The notes: generated by a model from the sequence alone, not told the origin. 64,000 bases of DNA from Voacanga thouarsii (GCA_026120185.1 JANUWF010001640.1:723501-787500); one strand, 5' to 3'. Numbered from the stretch's first letter, positions 22,584 through 35,620 are shown. Translations and numbers: made by a program.

Positions 22584-23481
22584 AATCATTCGAAAGTGTG
22601 TGGATTCCGTGAAAAATATCAATAGCTTAAAACATTATAATGAAGGACCTACATGAGGCCACTACCAAGCTTACAACACCGTAAGAAAGGTACTTGAGTT
22701 CAGTTTTTTTTAGCCTACACTCTTCAAAGATTCTCACAAGTTTGTTTAAAGTTATGATAGGTGTTAACGTACAAGTAACATCTCTAAATCTAATGAAAAG
22801 CCAATACAAATTTTCCAAGCTTTTGAAATTTTTTATTGTTGGGGGATTGATTTCATGGGCCCTTTTCCTAGTTCTTTGGGTAACAAATACATCTTGGTTG
22901 TGATTGAGTATGTATCAAAGTGGGTTGAGGTGCAAGCCTTGACTAATAGTGATGCTCTGGTTGTTGTAAAGTTTCTCAAAAAACTTTTCACCTGATTTGG
23001 AGTGCCTAAGGTGCTCATTAATGATAGGGGAATCCACTTTGTAATTCTCAATTAGATATGGTTTTCAAACATTTAGGGGTTACTCATAAGTTTGCTACCC
23101 CATATCATCTGCAAACTAGTGGTCAATAGAGAATTAAAAAGAATCTTGGTAAAAGCAGTTAATTATACAAGAAAGGATTGGAGTTTGAAGCTGGATGATA
23201 CTCTTTGGGCTTATAGGACTACTTTTAAAACTCCCATTGGTACTACCCCTTATCGATTGGTGTATGGAAAATCCAGTCATTTACTGGTAGAAGTTGAACA
23301 TAGGACTCATTGGGCAATTAAACTTGTCAATTTTGACTTTCATCTTGCAGAACAACAAAGAATGTTTCAAGTGAATGAGTTGGATGAGTGGCATAACGAT
23401 GCCTACCATAATTTGCCGATGTACAAAGATAAGATGAAACGTTGGCATGATAGGCATATTCATTCCCCCCATAAGTTCTAA
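22584..23481 (+). pseudogene. Ath-C integrase (N-terminally deleted, broken)
   Basis: It begins inside the zinc-binding region just after the deletion (the aatcattcgaaagtgtgtgg block equals 14590-14620 of Ath-A on the minus strand). The core includes [19 protein letters not shown] and [10 protein letters not shown] (about 22845-22935) and the second catalytic region FGVPKVLINDRG (about 22990-23030). The open frame 23092-23481 holds [20 protein letters not shown] and ends KMKRWHDRH. Stops in several places. Confidence 0.8.
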
Positions 23482-24507
23482 AAATGAGATAAGGTTTTAG
23501 TATTTAATTCTAGACTTAGACTTTTTTTTCAGGTAAGTTAAAGTCTAGATGGTCGGGGTCGTATGAGATACATCAAGTTTTTCTATTTGGAATTATTCAG
23601 GTTTCTCACCCAATAAGGGAATCGTTAAAGTCAATGGAAGTCGATTAAAACCATATTTGGGGGAAGAACTTAGCATTTTGGAGCATCTCAACATTACTTT
23701 TTATGAGTCATGATCCTTTGTACTTCATTTTCTTTCTCCTTTCCTTTATTTCATTTTTTTTCTAGCATTCTGTTTTTCTTTGTTTTGTTTCTTTTTAATT
23801 AGGTACCCTTATAAATTTTCTTATAACCCTTCCTTGTGGTGAATTCAAACATGGTGGCACTACGATGTAATGAAAGTATCTTCTTTACTTTATTCTTCCT
23901 CTTTATTAATTTTGGTCTTCTTGGTTATACTTTTATTGTTCTACCTTTTGCCATTGAGGACAATGTCCAGTTTAAGTGCGGGGGAAGAATAAGGTTGAAG
24001 ATATTTTTCCATATCATTTTTTGTGAAAATTTTTCAAAATTTCAATGGTTTTCATTGATTAGCAATGTTGTAATTCTTTTTCTTACTTGGATATGAGTTT
24101 TATCATTCATTAGGTGGATTGTTTGTGAAATTGGTTTTGTTGGAAAGGATATTTTGCAAGACTTGAGAATTTTGATTAATCTTGTTTATGTACTAGTGTT
24201 TGAATGTTATTTGACTCATCTAGTTTGAATATGGAGGATATGATGAATATGGAAAGAGCTTATTGGCTAACTCTTGTATTAAGAGTTTAAATTTTGCTTA
24301 GCTTTAAGTTGTGATGAGGAATGTGAGATGATAAAAGATCTTTCAGAGTAAAGATTGTGAAAAATTTGTAGAAGATTCTTGTGAGTTGAAGAATTGAAAG
24401 AATGAGTTGTTATTTCCTCTTTAAAGATGAGGGAAAAAATTGTTTTTGCTTGATATAGAGGCCAATACGGATAGTGAAGAGAAATCCACTTTTTTGAGAT
24501 TATGAAT
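23482..24507 (+). other. Ath-C region after integrase, with inner purine-tract module
   Basis: Continues the integrase C-terminal tail in broken frame to about 23710, then non-coding. At 23951-23995 lies ccattgaggacaatgtcc (a dyad) followed by agtttaagtgcgggggaag, the inner polypurine module shared with Ath-A, Ath-B and NA-D. The short open frame 23836-24096 only spans this module. Host sequence stops at the copia LTR insertion (24508). Confidence 0.65.
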
Positions 24508-26310
24508 TGAAGATTTAAAGGGGAAATAAAGCACACAGCGGAAGCAAAACTAAAGAACAAAAAAAACGCAGGCGGCTTCCAGACCATAGCCGGTGCCATT
24601 TCCGACGGCCTTAGCCGGCGCTGGTCCCAAGTCTGGAAGAGCTCCGAGAGGAAAAAAAATTACCTCTTCTTCTTGTTCTTAAAGTTGGATGGACCGAAAG
24701 TGTGGAACCGAGGTAGATGCGCTGGTGGAAATTTCTGGTGCGATTCTTACAAGCCTCCTACTCCGTCTATGCATGTGTATGAATGTCAACCTCTCGATCT
24801 TCCAGTATATGGCCTGCCTAATCCAGATTTGGTGAACAACTCATAGGGCTAAGGAATTTTTCAGAGAGAAAAGAAGGCTGTCACTTTTTTCTTTTTACTC
24901 AGAGAAGAAGCAGAAGGAATAACGTTGAAAACGACGACCTCTATCTTTGTTTTCCTGTTTAACCTAAATAAAACCTTAGGTTAAACTGGATTGGCCCATT
25001 GGACTCTTAGTTTAGCCTTTTAGACTAAATTAATTATTCTAATTAGAGCCAAATAAATGGCCCAATAAATAATTAATTTTCCAGCCCAAAAAAACTAGTC
25101 CAATTAACAAGACTATATTAGTTTGGTCCCAAATCAATCTTTAATTATTCAAACTGGGCCAAAACCCTGAATAATTAATTAACCTACCAAACTAATTTAA
25201 TTAATTCTCTCTCTATGTGGACCTTTATTTTATTCTAGCCGAATAATTAAATCAGGCTACTTAAATAAAATAAATTCCATTTAATTTAAGATCAATTCCT
25301 TAGCATGTATATAATTAGGACTTATGGTCTATACTGGAGACCAAGATACACACCGCATTGCCTACTAAAATGACCAAATTACCATTGCCATATAAATAAC
25401 TATATTTTACATTTTATATATTTCCTAATATCACCATAAGGAAATATTAACTCAAGGACAATGTTTCGTTTGGCAAAGTCTTCGACCTACAGGAAAAGTG
25501 ACTAAAATACCCCCTCTATACCTCGCCATACATTAGAGAGGAAGAAATGTACTAACACCTCTCTAAATGACATCTACCATCGTTAGGCTTCGAGTCCAAT
25601 GATCCACGACTTCCTAATTGTTTCTGCTTTCCAAGAGAGCTACCCTAAAGCAAACATCCAAGTCATGTTTCCCAAGGCCCTGGATATTTAGATCATTCAA
25701 ACAACCACAAAGGGCGATATAGTATAGAAACTATCTTGTACAAGTCTATCTTAACTAACTAGTCACAATACCCAACATGCAAGTATATTGGTCCTACAAT
25801 AGAACCTCAACTAAAAGAAAATCAAAGTACATGCTTGCAGCTTCGTCAGACCACCAACTCATACTCAAGTTGTAGAGTACTAGTCCATGATGTAGCAGTA
25901 GTAGTCTAGGTTTCTACCATATAGTACTTTAAGAAACCACTACTACAGGTCATATTCTACGTATTCGAAATATGTTTATGTCATGAAGTGAGTGGACTAC
26001 TCACTAGCTAAAGGTAAGCCATTTCCAATTTAGAATTCATAACATAATAACATAAACATGATGAGATTCTCATTCTCATTAATTGGTTAAGAACAAACAT
26101 TTATGTGTTAAGTAACCCGTGATCCATACCTTACTATGAAATACCACCATTCACATGGACCACTTACTTAAACACAATGGGTCTTTTCCAAACGTAATTG
26201 TGCACAAATAAAATGTAAATTCACAAACAACTTCTGAGAATAAATTCTTTTATTAAAACATTCGATGTTTTACATCAGAAACCTAGTCTTAGAGGGCATA
26301 TTTCCCAACA
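24508..26310 (-). mobile_element. Solo LTR, Angela-like Ty1/copia (-)
   Basis: A 1.80-kb minus-strand block from tgttgggaaatatgccctct (right end, 26310) to ...aaatcttca (left end, 24508). A perfect 5-bp TSD, tgaat, is at 24503-24507 and 26311-26315. Homologous to 18479-20347. It contains two GGCGCC-type motifs at about 24588 and 24613 that I do not see in the other copy. No coding domain. Confidence 0.85.
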
Positions 26311-26836
26311 TGAATTCCTAAGAGCACAAGAAAGGAATATTGTTGAAAAAAATGATAAGTGATGGCTAAAAAGGGGCCAATACAGTGTGTGAAGAGAAAT
26401 TCATACACTTGAGGCTATCAATGCCCTAAGTTATTAAAAAAATAGAGAAAAAAAATTAGAGTACTTTTCTTACATCATGACTTAAGTTATGCAGTTTTTA
26501 GATCTATAATGCTTGAGTTGGTAAATAGATTGACTTTTGTGATTCATGTTATCTATATTTGTATTTGAAGAGTGAAATAATTTTCTTAGACTAAAGTGTA
26601 CACGTGATTAATTTAACTTCAAGAGTTTTGTGGTATCTTGTCAAAAGTTTCAAGGTTTGTATTGTTTTCAAAGGGTATGGATGATAAAAGTTGTATCTAA
26701 AGTTTGAAGGGAAGATATAATCTTTGCTAGGGTAAAGAAATTTTTGAAAAAGAAAGAACTTGTGTTTTCTTAATGATTTTTCCTGGAGTAAAATATTTTG
26801 CATGAAGACAAGCAAAAGTTCAAGTATGGGGGTCTG
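26311..26836 (+). other. Ath-C 3' non-coding region and outer polypurine tract
   Basis: Matches 7790-8450 of Ath-A on the opposite strand. It ends with ttgcatgaagacaagcaaa (degenerate hairpin) and the purine tract aagtatgggggtctg (26822-26836) directly before the 3' LTR. Confidence 0.7.
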
Positions 26837-28343
26837 TGATAGGGGCTAAAATTACCATTATTTTTCTACTTATTTGAGATTGTTTTGACATACATTTATT
26901 GTAATAACTAGGTATATTCCTTCCAATTTGATATTTTTCTTATAAAAAGTATTTATGGCAAATTTGTGCAGATTTAAGTTAAATTTGAGCAAAAAGTGAA
27001 CAATTTCAGAATTCACCTGGCACCAGGTCCAGCCAATAGACCAAGCACCGGATCCATTCTGGTCGAGCAAAAGAAATCAAGCCAACCTTCAGGGAGAAAA
27101 TACAACAAACTTGGTATCAGATCGAGAAAGTAAACCAAGCGCCGGGTCCATTCTGTCCAACCAGCAAAAACAGAGCAAAAATTCAAACGAAGAACAGAAT
27201 GTACCTGACGTCAGGTGGGTTAAAGGTACCTGGCGCCAGGCCTACTCTGGAAGGAAAAAATTCTATGCATGAATTTAGGAATTTTTCAAAGATTTTGCTA
27301 TTTTCTAATTCTTACTCGACCAAGATCTTTCAAGCAAAGAATTTAGCATCTAAAAGAGCTATAAAATCAGGAAAAAAACACAAGAGATACATATATACAT
27401 GTGCAAGTGGATTCAAAAGCAAAAATTCCAAATCACTCATTGAAGGAGGAGTGTTTTAGAGAGTCTTCAAGGGTGAAGAAACGAGGCTTGTCTATGAGTA
27501 CTTTCATTTATCTTTGTTTTATTTTCCTTTAACAATGATGTATTCAATTTTTTTTATTATAATTTAACATTATTTTGGGATTCATAATTTTGTATTAATT
27601 TAGTTATTTGATCAATTCTTTATCATCTTTGGTGTTTGATTACTTGTTATCATTGATTATTGGTGCGAGCTCTTCTAATTGACTTGGGATGACGATATTA
27701 GGAGTTTCATTGCATTGATTTTGTATTTATCTAATCTTAATGGACTTAAGCGACGAAGTTAAGATTATAGGACTAAGTAATCAAAGATTAATTAATTTCA
27801 CCTCAAGCAAAGGGTTTTAGCTAATTTCATGCTTATAAGGAATTGAGCTTAATGCATGCTTTAGTTATGTTAGCTTGATTGGCAAATATGTTAATATTAA
27901 TCAAAAAATAGTAATTCCATAGATTGAGAAACGTAGTGGAATTTATCTTAGTAGATTCATGACTTGGGAAATGATTGAATTTTACTTTATATTCTTTCAT
28001 GATGCCAAGATGATAATTAATTGAGAGAATTGCTAGTTGGTTCGTTAACATGTTTTCTAGGATACTTGTCTAAATTGTCATAATCCTACATCCTTGAGTT
28101 GTATATATTTCTTTATTTTTCTTTTTATTATTTTTTATTTTATTTCGGTCGGTTTAATAAAGAATGAAAAGTGATTAGTGTGTACTTGTTGCTTGAAGAT
28201 CGATACTTGTTAATTCCCTATACCATGCTTGCGATGAGTATACTTACTCATATGTGTATTTCAAGATTATTGTTTTAATTAAAACTTGACTAAGGGATGT
28301 ATTTAAATTTAATAATTTTTATACACCCAAAATTTACGCTTCA
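26837..28343 (+). repeat. Ath-C 3' LTR
   Basis: 1.51 kb, from tgataggggctaaaatt to ...atttacgcttca. In its first third it has five dyads around GGCGCC/GACGTC: acctggcaccaggtcc (27017), ccaagcaccggatcc (27041), ccaagcgccgggtcc (27136), acctgacgtcaggt (27203) and acctggcgccaggcc (27227). Several are followed by attctg. It gives the complete LTR reference for reading Ath-A and the Ath-C 5' LTR. Confidence 0.9.
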
Positions 28344-30336
28344 GCAAGCTGGGAATTGATCATGCTTTGAAATGAGGTTCCAAACAGATGTGGCAAGTGA
28401 TGCAATTACTTTTAATTGAAGAGGTTTCATTTCTTTAAGTATATATAAAATAAAGATTCATGAGATAAGTTTGGGAAAAAGTCAACATGAATTAACCATG
28501 AATAGGATTAAAAGAATACAAGATAAATATATGTAAGAAGTAAAGCAGTGGAATTCAAACAAATATAGATTCCCACATAAACAAACTGGGAACACAAATA
28601 AAAATGAAGCAATAGTCTTGGAATGGAAATGAAACGGTAAGCTTGGAAATGAAAATGAAGCAACAAACTTAGAAATGTCAAGTCATGATCGGTGTTTATA
28701 AAAATGGAATATATATGTGCTAAAAGGAAAGGTTGACTACGTTTCCTTAGTTAAGCGACTTCTATATGGATTGTAAAAGAAAAAGTTTCATGCATATTTG
28801 TTGTCAAAACCAGGAATGGACATCTTCAAGCTCAAATGATTTTCATGAATGGGCTTGCACAAGCACGTGGAATTTACACATTGTTATTAGTTTGAATAGT
28901 TGAATGAGGAGCATAGCTTGCTGGAAGATTACTGACAAAATATTATTTGGAAAACAAGAGAATTCACAATTTCTCATGATTCTTAAAACTAGTAAAAAGA
29001 AATGCTCATATGTAAATATTATAGAAAATCACTAGTCAAAACGGTATTCTTAAAGCAGAGGGACTTACGTTATTTGAACTCAAGTCATCATAGGCTCCAA
29101 GCCTTCCCCTCCAATTCACCTATAACAAGAACCTTCCATTATTTTCTTGAGTGCATCAAGAACTAAAGCAAAAGATAAATGTAAATGGCATATGTTTCTC
29201 TCACTAAACTAACTTATCTACTGAAGTTTTTATTCTTGCACTCTCAAGTAAGGTTCCTTTGACATACATTTTGTCCATATGCACGACTTACATAACTTAG
29301 TTGTCTATTGCTACCATTTTCTCGTTATGCTATATAAACATATTACATTCCAAAACTAGATTATCATAGAATATATTACTCCAATATGATTTCCTTTTAT
29401 CAAAGTTTCTAAAACCAAACTTCTTGTTTAGTGACCATAAAAATAGTCTTGCACAGCTACATCCTAACTAGAAGACATTGATAAGTTATATTCCTATGCT
29501 AAATTGACCACTTTAGAATGATACCCTTAGTTGGCATTCAGCATAACCCTAAAAAGTTCACAAACCAAGCCTCTTTAATCTTGAAAATATAAGTCCCACT
29601 TCTTACTTCCTTTTACCTTTCTTTATTTGCTCATGTCATTTTCATATCCTCAATCTATATCCCATGCTGAGTATCTTCCACTCAATTTGATATGTTATAT
29701 TAGGTTTCTCTTCATATAATTGTTGCAATCCTTTGATTTCTTTTGTCTAAATTTCACATCCCTTCATTAACGGCATCACCACATAAGGAACACCCCACCT
29801 AATTTCTTCTCTCAAAGACCACTCATGTTATACCAACAACTTATTAATTTAAGAGACAAAATCTAAGCAAGTGTGAAGTGCATAAATTCTCAATGATGTA
29901 GGAAACATAGTAGGATATATATAAAATATGGAATTAACTAGAATAAAAACCATGCATCAATATTTCCAAAATAATAGAGCTTTTAACTAGCATGCTAATA
30001 AAATATAGTTTCATGTGAGAAACTCTAATAGAAATGGCTGAAGTTTCACTTAATTGTACAAGTGGGTCTCAGATAAAGGAAATGTAAAACCAAGAGGAAA
30101 ACATAATTACTAGAGTAAAGGACAATTCTCCGATGAAAGACAATTTAAATATTTAATGCCATCAAGGCTGGTACACGAAAAAGCTTCATACTAGCATGAA
30201 TCACTAATTTAATATCATAAATAGCCATGAATAGAAGTTTTTAGCTTGAAAGAAATATGAAGAAAAATGAAAATGTGAAGGTGGAATGTTAAAACAAAAA
30301 AGGGACTCACGCCATGGTTAACATTTATTGAAAAGG
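28344..30336 (-). other. Block X, left part: long non-coding LTR-like sequence
   Basis: Two kilobases of AT-rich sequence with no protein, repeat pair or RNA gene that I can recognise. It is bounded on the left by Ath-C and on the right by a solo LTR whose flanks match, so it continues at 32068. It contains a gggactcac-type string near 30302, similar to gagactcacctcg inside S3. I read it with 32068-32369 and 55129-56188 as one split long LTR; this is inference. Confidence 0.4.
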
Positions 30337-32067
30337 TGTTAGTGTTGTGCCCTAGAGGCAATCACTTGTACATTGCATATGACACATTTTATTTTAATAA
30401 AAGGCATTATTTATCTTACAGTTTCTTTTGTTTACTTTAAGTAATATAACTGTTCGATAAAGTCTCTAGTACAGCACTGTGTTAAGGAAATCATGATAGA
30501 GATCATGATATGTGATTCCTACTACATTGGATGGTGTTAGTACTTAAATAGTCACTAGTCATAGTATTAATGAGATAGGACATCATTAATGCGTTAAGAC
30601 TAGCATGTGTTAGAATTCCTGATTTAATCAGGCGGTGGTTCTCATAACCGTGAGTATTGAGATACTTAAAGTTAACACATGGATGCTTGTTAATGGAACA
30701 AGTTCATTGGATGACCTAGCTTTGAAATAATCACATGGATAACTATTTAGTGCTAGTGATATAATCTCAATATAGCAAACGTACAAGTATCCTTAGACTT
30801 GAGATCTCCAAGGTACTTTGTTTGCTGAGCCTTGTACTTTGATTCCAATCTCCGGAGCTCAATTGAGGGCCGCCTATGGGATAGATATTGGGTACATGGT
30901 AAGGTAAACGAAAGTAGTTGAGAGGGTCAATAAAGGATTCACCACTCTTAATAGTATGGGCGAATATCTCACGGCCACTTGTAGGAATTACTACTTGAAA
31001 GTCCTTAGCCAAGGCAATTGTGTATTGGAAATAGTTCCAATTGATACACATCTAGAGTAGTGGGTTCCTAGTACAAGTACTATTGTATTCGGGCCAAAAT
31101 TAATTCTGGAGGGAGTTAGCACTAATTCCGTACACCAAACCGAATGAGATATTGTATGGTAAAATGAGTTAATTGCATTAAAGTTTGTTGTTGAAGGGTT
31201 CATGTCAAGCCACTTGACTTCCTGGACTTTTAGGTGGTCATGATGTGTTGCTAGATACCGCTCATGATCTAGGAATATGGGTTTATTAATTGATGAATTA
31301 ATAATCCAATCCTGATTAGAATTAATAGGATTAATTCTAATTTATTATGGATTATTAATCTCAAAGACGTTTGGATTAATTCATGTTCGCTACCAATTGA
31401 CTGGGAAACCTAATAGGTCACGCACAATAGAGGAGTATATACTCAAGATATTATTTGATAACATTGTGGGGATGATTGAGAGAAAGAAAAGTTGTTGTGG
31501 ACAAATTATAATTAGTTATAATTTATGGTCCATATTGTAATTAAGAAAACTTGATGTTTCCAATTACAATTAGGGAATTCTAACTGTTTTAGAATTCTCA
31601 ATTTGGAGGATTTTTTAGTAGATTTTCGTGTGATATATGGTAGTGATATACACGAAATTCCAAGGTAAAAAGATAGACGAAATTGACTCCAAAATCCTAG
31701 GGCAATAAAACAACATCTTCTTCTTCTCTTTCTCAATTTTGATCTTGAACCCTAGCCGCCATTAATTTTTACTAGCACAGAAATTTTGGTGCTTAAGTAT
31801 TCCTCTGTGTGGATTACTATTAGAGATAATCACACACTGTGATTATAGTGGGTAGACATTCAACTCACGTGGAGGTTGATCACGAGGATTGCTGATCGCG
31901 CCTCAACTTGAAGAAGAAATTTTTGTTCTTCAGACGATCATGCAAAGGTAAAAGCTGTTACCTTTACCCTTATTATATCTTGTTTTCCACACGTAAATGG
32001 GTCCTGGGATGGTATCTCGTTTATTTTTCACTGCGCCGTATAAGATACAAGCCTGAGATACCCAACA
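30337..32067 (+). mobile_element. Solo LTR of the Cop-1 family (Angela-like Ty1/copia, +)
   Basis: 1.73 kb from tgttagtgttgtgccctagag to ...gagatacccaaca. Matches the Cop-1 5' LTR (49128-50855) in reverse orientation over its full length. Flanks aaagg (30332-30336) and aaagt (32068-32072) form a TSD with one mismatch. The TGTTGTGCCCTAGAGGCAAT start closely recalls Angela/BARE LTRs. No coding sequence; the small open frames at 30767-31736 and 31908-32196 are not genes. Confidence 0.85.
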
Positions 32068-32369
32068 AAAGTCAAGCATCAAGTTCATGTTTTTAATAAC
32101 CCAAGAAAGTTCAGGTATCAATTCAATTGCAAATTGTTCATGAAAGAGCTCATGGCATAAATAGAATGTTATTTTTCCATGGCTGAAATAAAACATTAGT
32201 TAAAGCATGAGGGCTTACGAAACCTATTGCTCATGTTGTTCACACACTATAGTTCATTGAAATCTTCTTCTCCAAATTACTGAAATCAGATTCCTATGAA
32301 GCTTTTATATTCAAAACGATATCCAGCAAACCAAGAGTCTTTTTCTTTGTCATCATTTTCACATATAAC
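32068..32369 (-). other. Block X, middle part
   Basis: Short non-coding stretch between the solo LTR and Ath-B. Its last five bases, ataac (32365-32369), pair with ataac at 55124-55128 as the Ath-B TSD. Confidence 0.4.
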
Positions 32370-32380
32370 AGATAATTTCC

Positions 32381-32418
<38 letters not shown>

Positions 32419-33998
32419 CATATTATTTTCACTTCAAAGTCTCTAAAATATATTCTAGATTACTACTTAATCCCTCATTTTCTCCTTGTTTTGTGTAGGA
32501 TAAAAAGGTTGAGATTAGGCAAGGATTGAAGGAGAAAAATACTAAAAAAAGCCAAACAGAAGAGACGTGGCACCGTCGAACCTATGTTGCACGCTGCCAT
32601 GCAGCTTCTGAATTTCAAAAGTAGACATTCTGGAAGTCAAAGGCGCTGTGCCCATCACCTTACACGTCATCATGCATCATTAAGATGCAAAAAATAGAAG
32701 AACGTCTAGAGCTCCATAGTATCGTGCCAGTCACTCTTGACATCGCCTTGTATTATTTCAACACATGACAATAATAAATTCCACAACGTCATTTGAAGCT
32801 AAAATCAGAGGATCAAAGCATACAAGGTGTCATACAGACCACCTTCCACAATATTGTGCAACATCACAAATTTCCCTCTATTTTGCAGAATTTTAATGAT
32901 TCGAATGGGAACTGATAAATACCTCTTTTTTTTTTTTAAGAGAGGAGCAGAGAGACAACCACGAAAATCATCTAAAAACTCTTTGGGAATACAAGGAAGA
33001 GAGGAGAAGAGAAGATTAAGAAGAGAAGTGAAGTGAACAGAGTAACCCAAAAGAAGATCGCAAAATAGACGAGAAGCCTTATCTATGAGTTTTTATGTTC
33101 TTACTTTTGTGATTGATTTTGTAGATGTTGGATTCATTTTATTTAAATTGTAATTAATGGGTTGTACCCTAATTTACTATTACATTGGATGTTTATTTGA
33201 TTAATTGATGTCTATTTTGAGTAAGTTTTCACTTGGGCTTTGATTCATTCAATTAGTTGATTGGGTAATTCTCTTATGTTGAACTTGAGAGAGGATGCAT
33301 AAGATGGGTTCCTTGTTATATTAATTCAATAGATTTATTTTCCCTTGATGAACTTGAGAAAAGATTTGGGAGATTTAGAACTTGGTGATAGATGAAGTTT
33401 TAGGACCACCTAGAGATAGGGATTCTAGGGCTTTTTTATTTATAATTAGATTTTCTTGATTGTATGCGTCCTTGGGTTTGATTTGTATAATAAAGATGTC
33501 TCTAGGTTAGATCCAAGGGTAGGAAATTCATTAATCGAGAAATTAAATTTTACTTTATTTTGAAAATTTAGCTAATACTTAAACTTAATCTCTATTGATT
33601 AGGTGATGCTTTATTTGAGTATTGTTGGGGGAATTCTTATTTAATTATATGGCCAATTTCCTTTTCTTACTTGAATCCTACCGTGTGATCTTCTAGTCTT
33701 TATATTAAAAATTATGTTGATGTATTTGTGTGGTACTCTTTTATCCTTAGTTAGTAATAATTAGTTATTTTACTTCTCATTTCAATTAATTGAACAATAG
33801 AATTTGGGTAAAGTGAGGCTAGTTGACGTACCATTCTTGAGGATCCTCGATACTTACCAACAACACTCTATACTACATAATGGGTATACTTGCTCAATTT
33901 TGTGTGTATATATGAGTTAAATTTGTATTTTATTTTAAAACATGGTTGGATATTAGATTCATTTTCTATCCAATCATAGCACAGTAAATGCACAATAA
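32370..33998 (+). repeat. Ath-B 5' LTR
   Basis: 1.63 kb, aligning with 53682-55123 (for example tttgtgtaggataaaaaggtt versus tttatgtaggataaaaaagtt). It starts agataatt (TGATAATT in the 3' copy) and carries an (AT)n run at 32384-32416 near its start. About 150 bp around 33345-33500 is missing from the 3' copy. GGCACCGT-type motifs occur around 32569 and 32650-32745. Confidence 0.8.
32384..32416 (+). repeat. (AT)n microsatellite in Ath-B 5' LTR
   Basis: About 16 AT units close to the LTR start; absent from the 3' LTR, so it expanded after insertion. Confidence 0.95.
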
Positions 33999-34004
33999 AT
34001 TTTT

Positions 34005-34022
34005 GGTGCCGTTACCAAGGAT
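34005..34022 (+). promoter_or_regulatory. Ath-B primer-binding site
   Basis: tggtgccgttaccaagga, variant of the Athila/Tat site, 6 bp after the LTR end. Confidence 0.8.
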
Positions 34023-34409
34023 CAATGCGTTAATATTCCAAAACACTTAAGTTTTATTGATTCAATCATTTTTATCTTGTTCATATCATTGATTTTGATT
34101 CTTTTAAGGTAGTTGATGGATTTCTATATAAGATAGTTTGATTTTAAGGGTTTTGTTGTTCATTTTGTTTTGCTTTATTAATCCCTTATAAATAGTTGTA
34201 TATAATTCTGATTGTGTTTCTTCTTATTTTATAGCTTCCTTATTCATTTATCTTTGTAGTTTTATTTCATAGTCTTCCTATCATTGTTTCTTTTGATTTT
34301 AGTTATTTTACTATTGTATTGTTAGTAATTGAGTACTCTTGGTTTTATCTTAGTTTTGAGAGATTTTGATTGAGTTTTTATTACTCTTTCTATTGCTTCG
34401 TTTTGAGGA
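34023..34409 (+). other. Ath-B 5' leader
   Basis: T-rich leader with no recognisable gene, between the primer site and the first gag-like reading. Confidence 0.5.
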
Positions 34410-35620
34410 GATTTGGTGCAAATGTCTTAAGATATGCATCAAGAAGATCAAGTACATCATTTTTTAAGAATATAAAGAGTATGAGATGAATTCATCTATT
34501 GAAGAGCGATTTGTGGACTTTGCCATTACAGCAAATGAGCACTTCTAAATAATGGATGAGTTACTTAGGAAACAAGGAGTTGTACTTATCTTCAAATTAG
34601 GCAATTGCAAAGACAATTCAAGAAGCACAATAGGGTAAGATCAAATATGAACATGCCAAAGTAGTCCTACTTTGAAGTGGAGAGCAATTAGAAAATGTAA
34701 TCGAGCCTGCACAAACATAGGAGAAGCAGTCTGATGCAGAAAACAATGGGATATTCAGGAATCCAACGGCACCGTGTAGCGTGACCTTAAAGGCACCGTA
34801 AGTCCAATCAGAGAAATAGGAAGATAACAAAAAGTTTCCAAACTCTATCCCTCTTATTCTATATCCAAGCTGTCTTAAAAAGGAGAAAGATGTTGAGCAA
34901 TTTCAAAATTTTTTTGAGTTATTTAAGCAAGTAAAAATCAACATTCCATAGGTTGAAGCCTTAACACCTAAATACCCAAGTATGCTAAATTCGTCAAGAT
35001 GTCTTGTCAAACAAAAAAGAGCTAGGAGTGCTCTTATGACCCTAAATAAGGAGTGCTCTACTATATTGCAATGTAATGAGGCACTACCAAAAAAGTTGAA
35101 GGATCTAGGAAGTTTTTATATCCTTTACATAATTGGAAATGTTACTTTCGATACTACATTGGTTGATCTAGGTGCTATCATAAACTCGTTATCTTATCCT
35201 ACTTTTAAAAAGCTAGGCCTAGATGAATCGACACCCACTAGCATGAGTGTTCAGTTTGCAGATAGATCAACAAAATATCTTAGGGGGATTGTTGAAGATG
35301 TACTTGTTAAAGTGGACAAATTTATTTTTTCTATATACTTTGTTATCCTTGATATGGCTAAAAATTCGAAGGTTCCTTTGATTTTGGGGTACCCTTTTCT
35401 TGCTACTACTAAAGTCATTATCGATGTTCTTGGAGGGAAGTTGATATTAAGAGTTGAGGATGAAGAGTGCAAGATTATTCTTATTTTATGGCTAATATTC
35501 TGGAAAAGTGTCTTGATGATTTTACGCAGGAGCATTTGTTGAAAAAACATAGGATGCAAAATGGATAGAGAGGAATGAATTTGAAGCAACAAAGAAACTT
35601 GCATAGGAATTTATAGCACA
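34410..35620 (+). pseudogene. Ath-B short gag remnant and aspartic protease
   Basis: From about 34480 a broken frame gives SSIEERFVDFAITANEHF and a QLAKTIQEAQ-like stretch, typical of the C-terminal part of Athila gag. The open frame 34982-35542 (186 codons) is protease: TLVDLGAIINSLSYPTFKKL with the catalytic Asp kept, then RGIVEDVLVKVDKFIFSI and VPLILGYPFLAT (Arg of the usual LGRPF is Tyr). The frame is lost soon after. As in Ath-A and Ath-C, the space from primer site to protease is only about 1.1 kb, so the capsid part of gag is missing or very reduced. Confidence 0.75.

Larger units (their letters stand above)
20511..28343 (+). mobile_element. Ath-C: Athila-type Ty3/gypsy element, pol-deleted (+)
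   Basis: A plus-strand element with 5' LTR (1-30 plus 20511-21581, its beginning outside the window), primer site 21589-21605, short gag, truncated protease, integrase, two purine-tract modules and 3' LTR 26837-28343. It hosts Ath-A in the 5' LTR and a copia solo LTR (24508-26310) in the 3' region. A deletion at about 22583 removes the rest of protease, all RT and RNase H and the start of integrase (about 2.3 kb relative to Ath-A). The right TSD would be gcaag (28344-28348); the left copy is outside the window. Confidence 0.85.
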
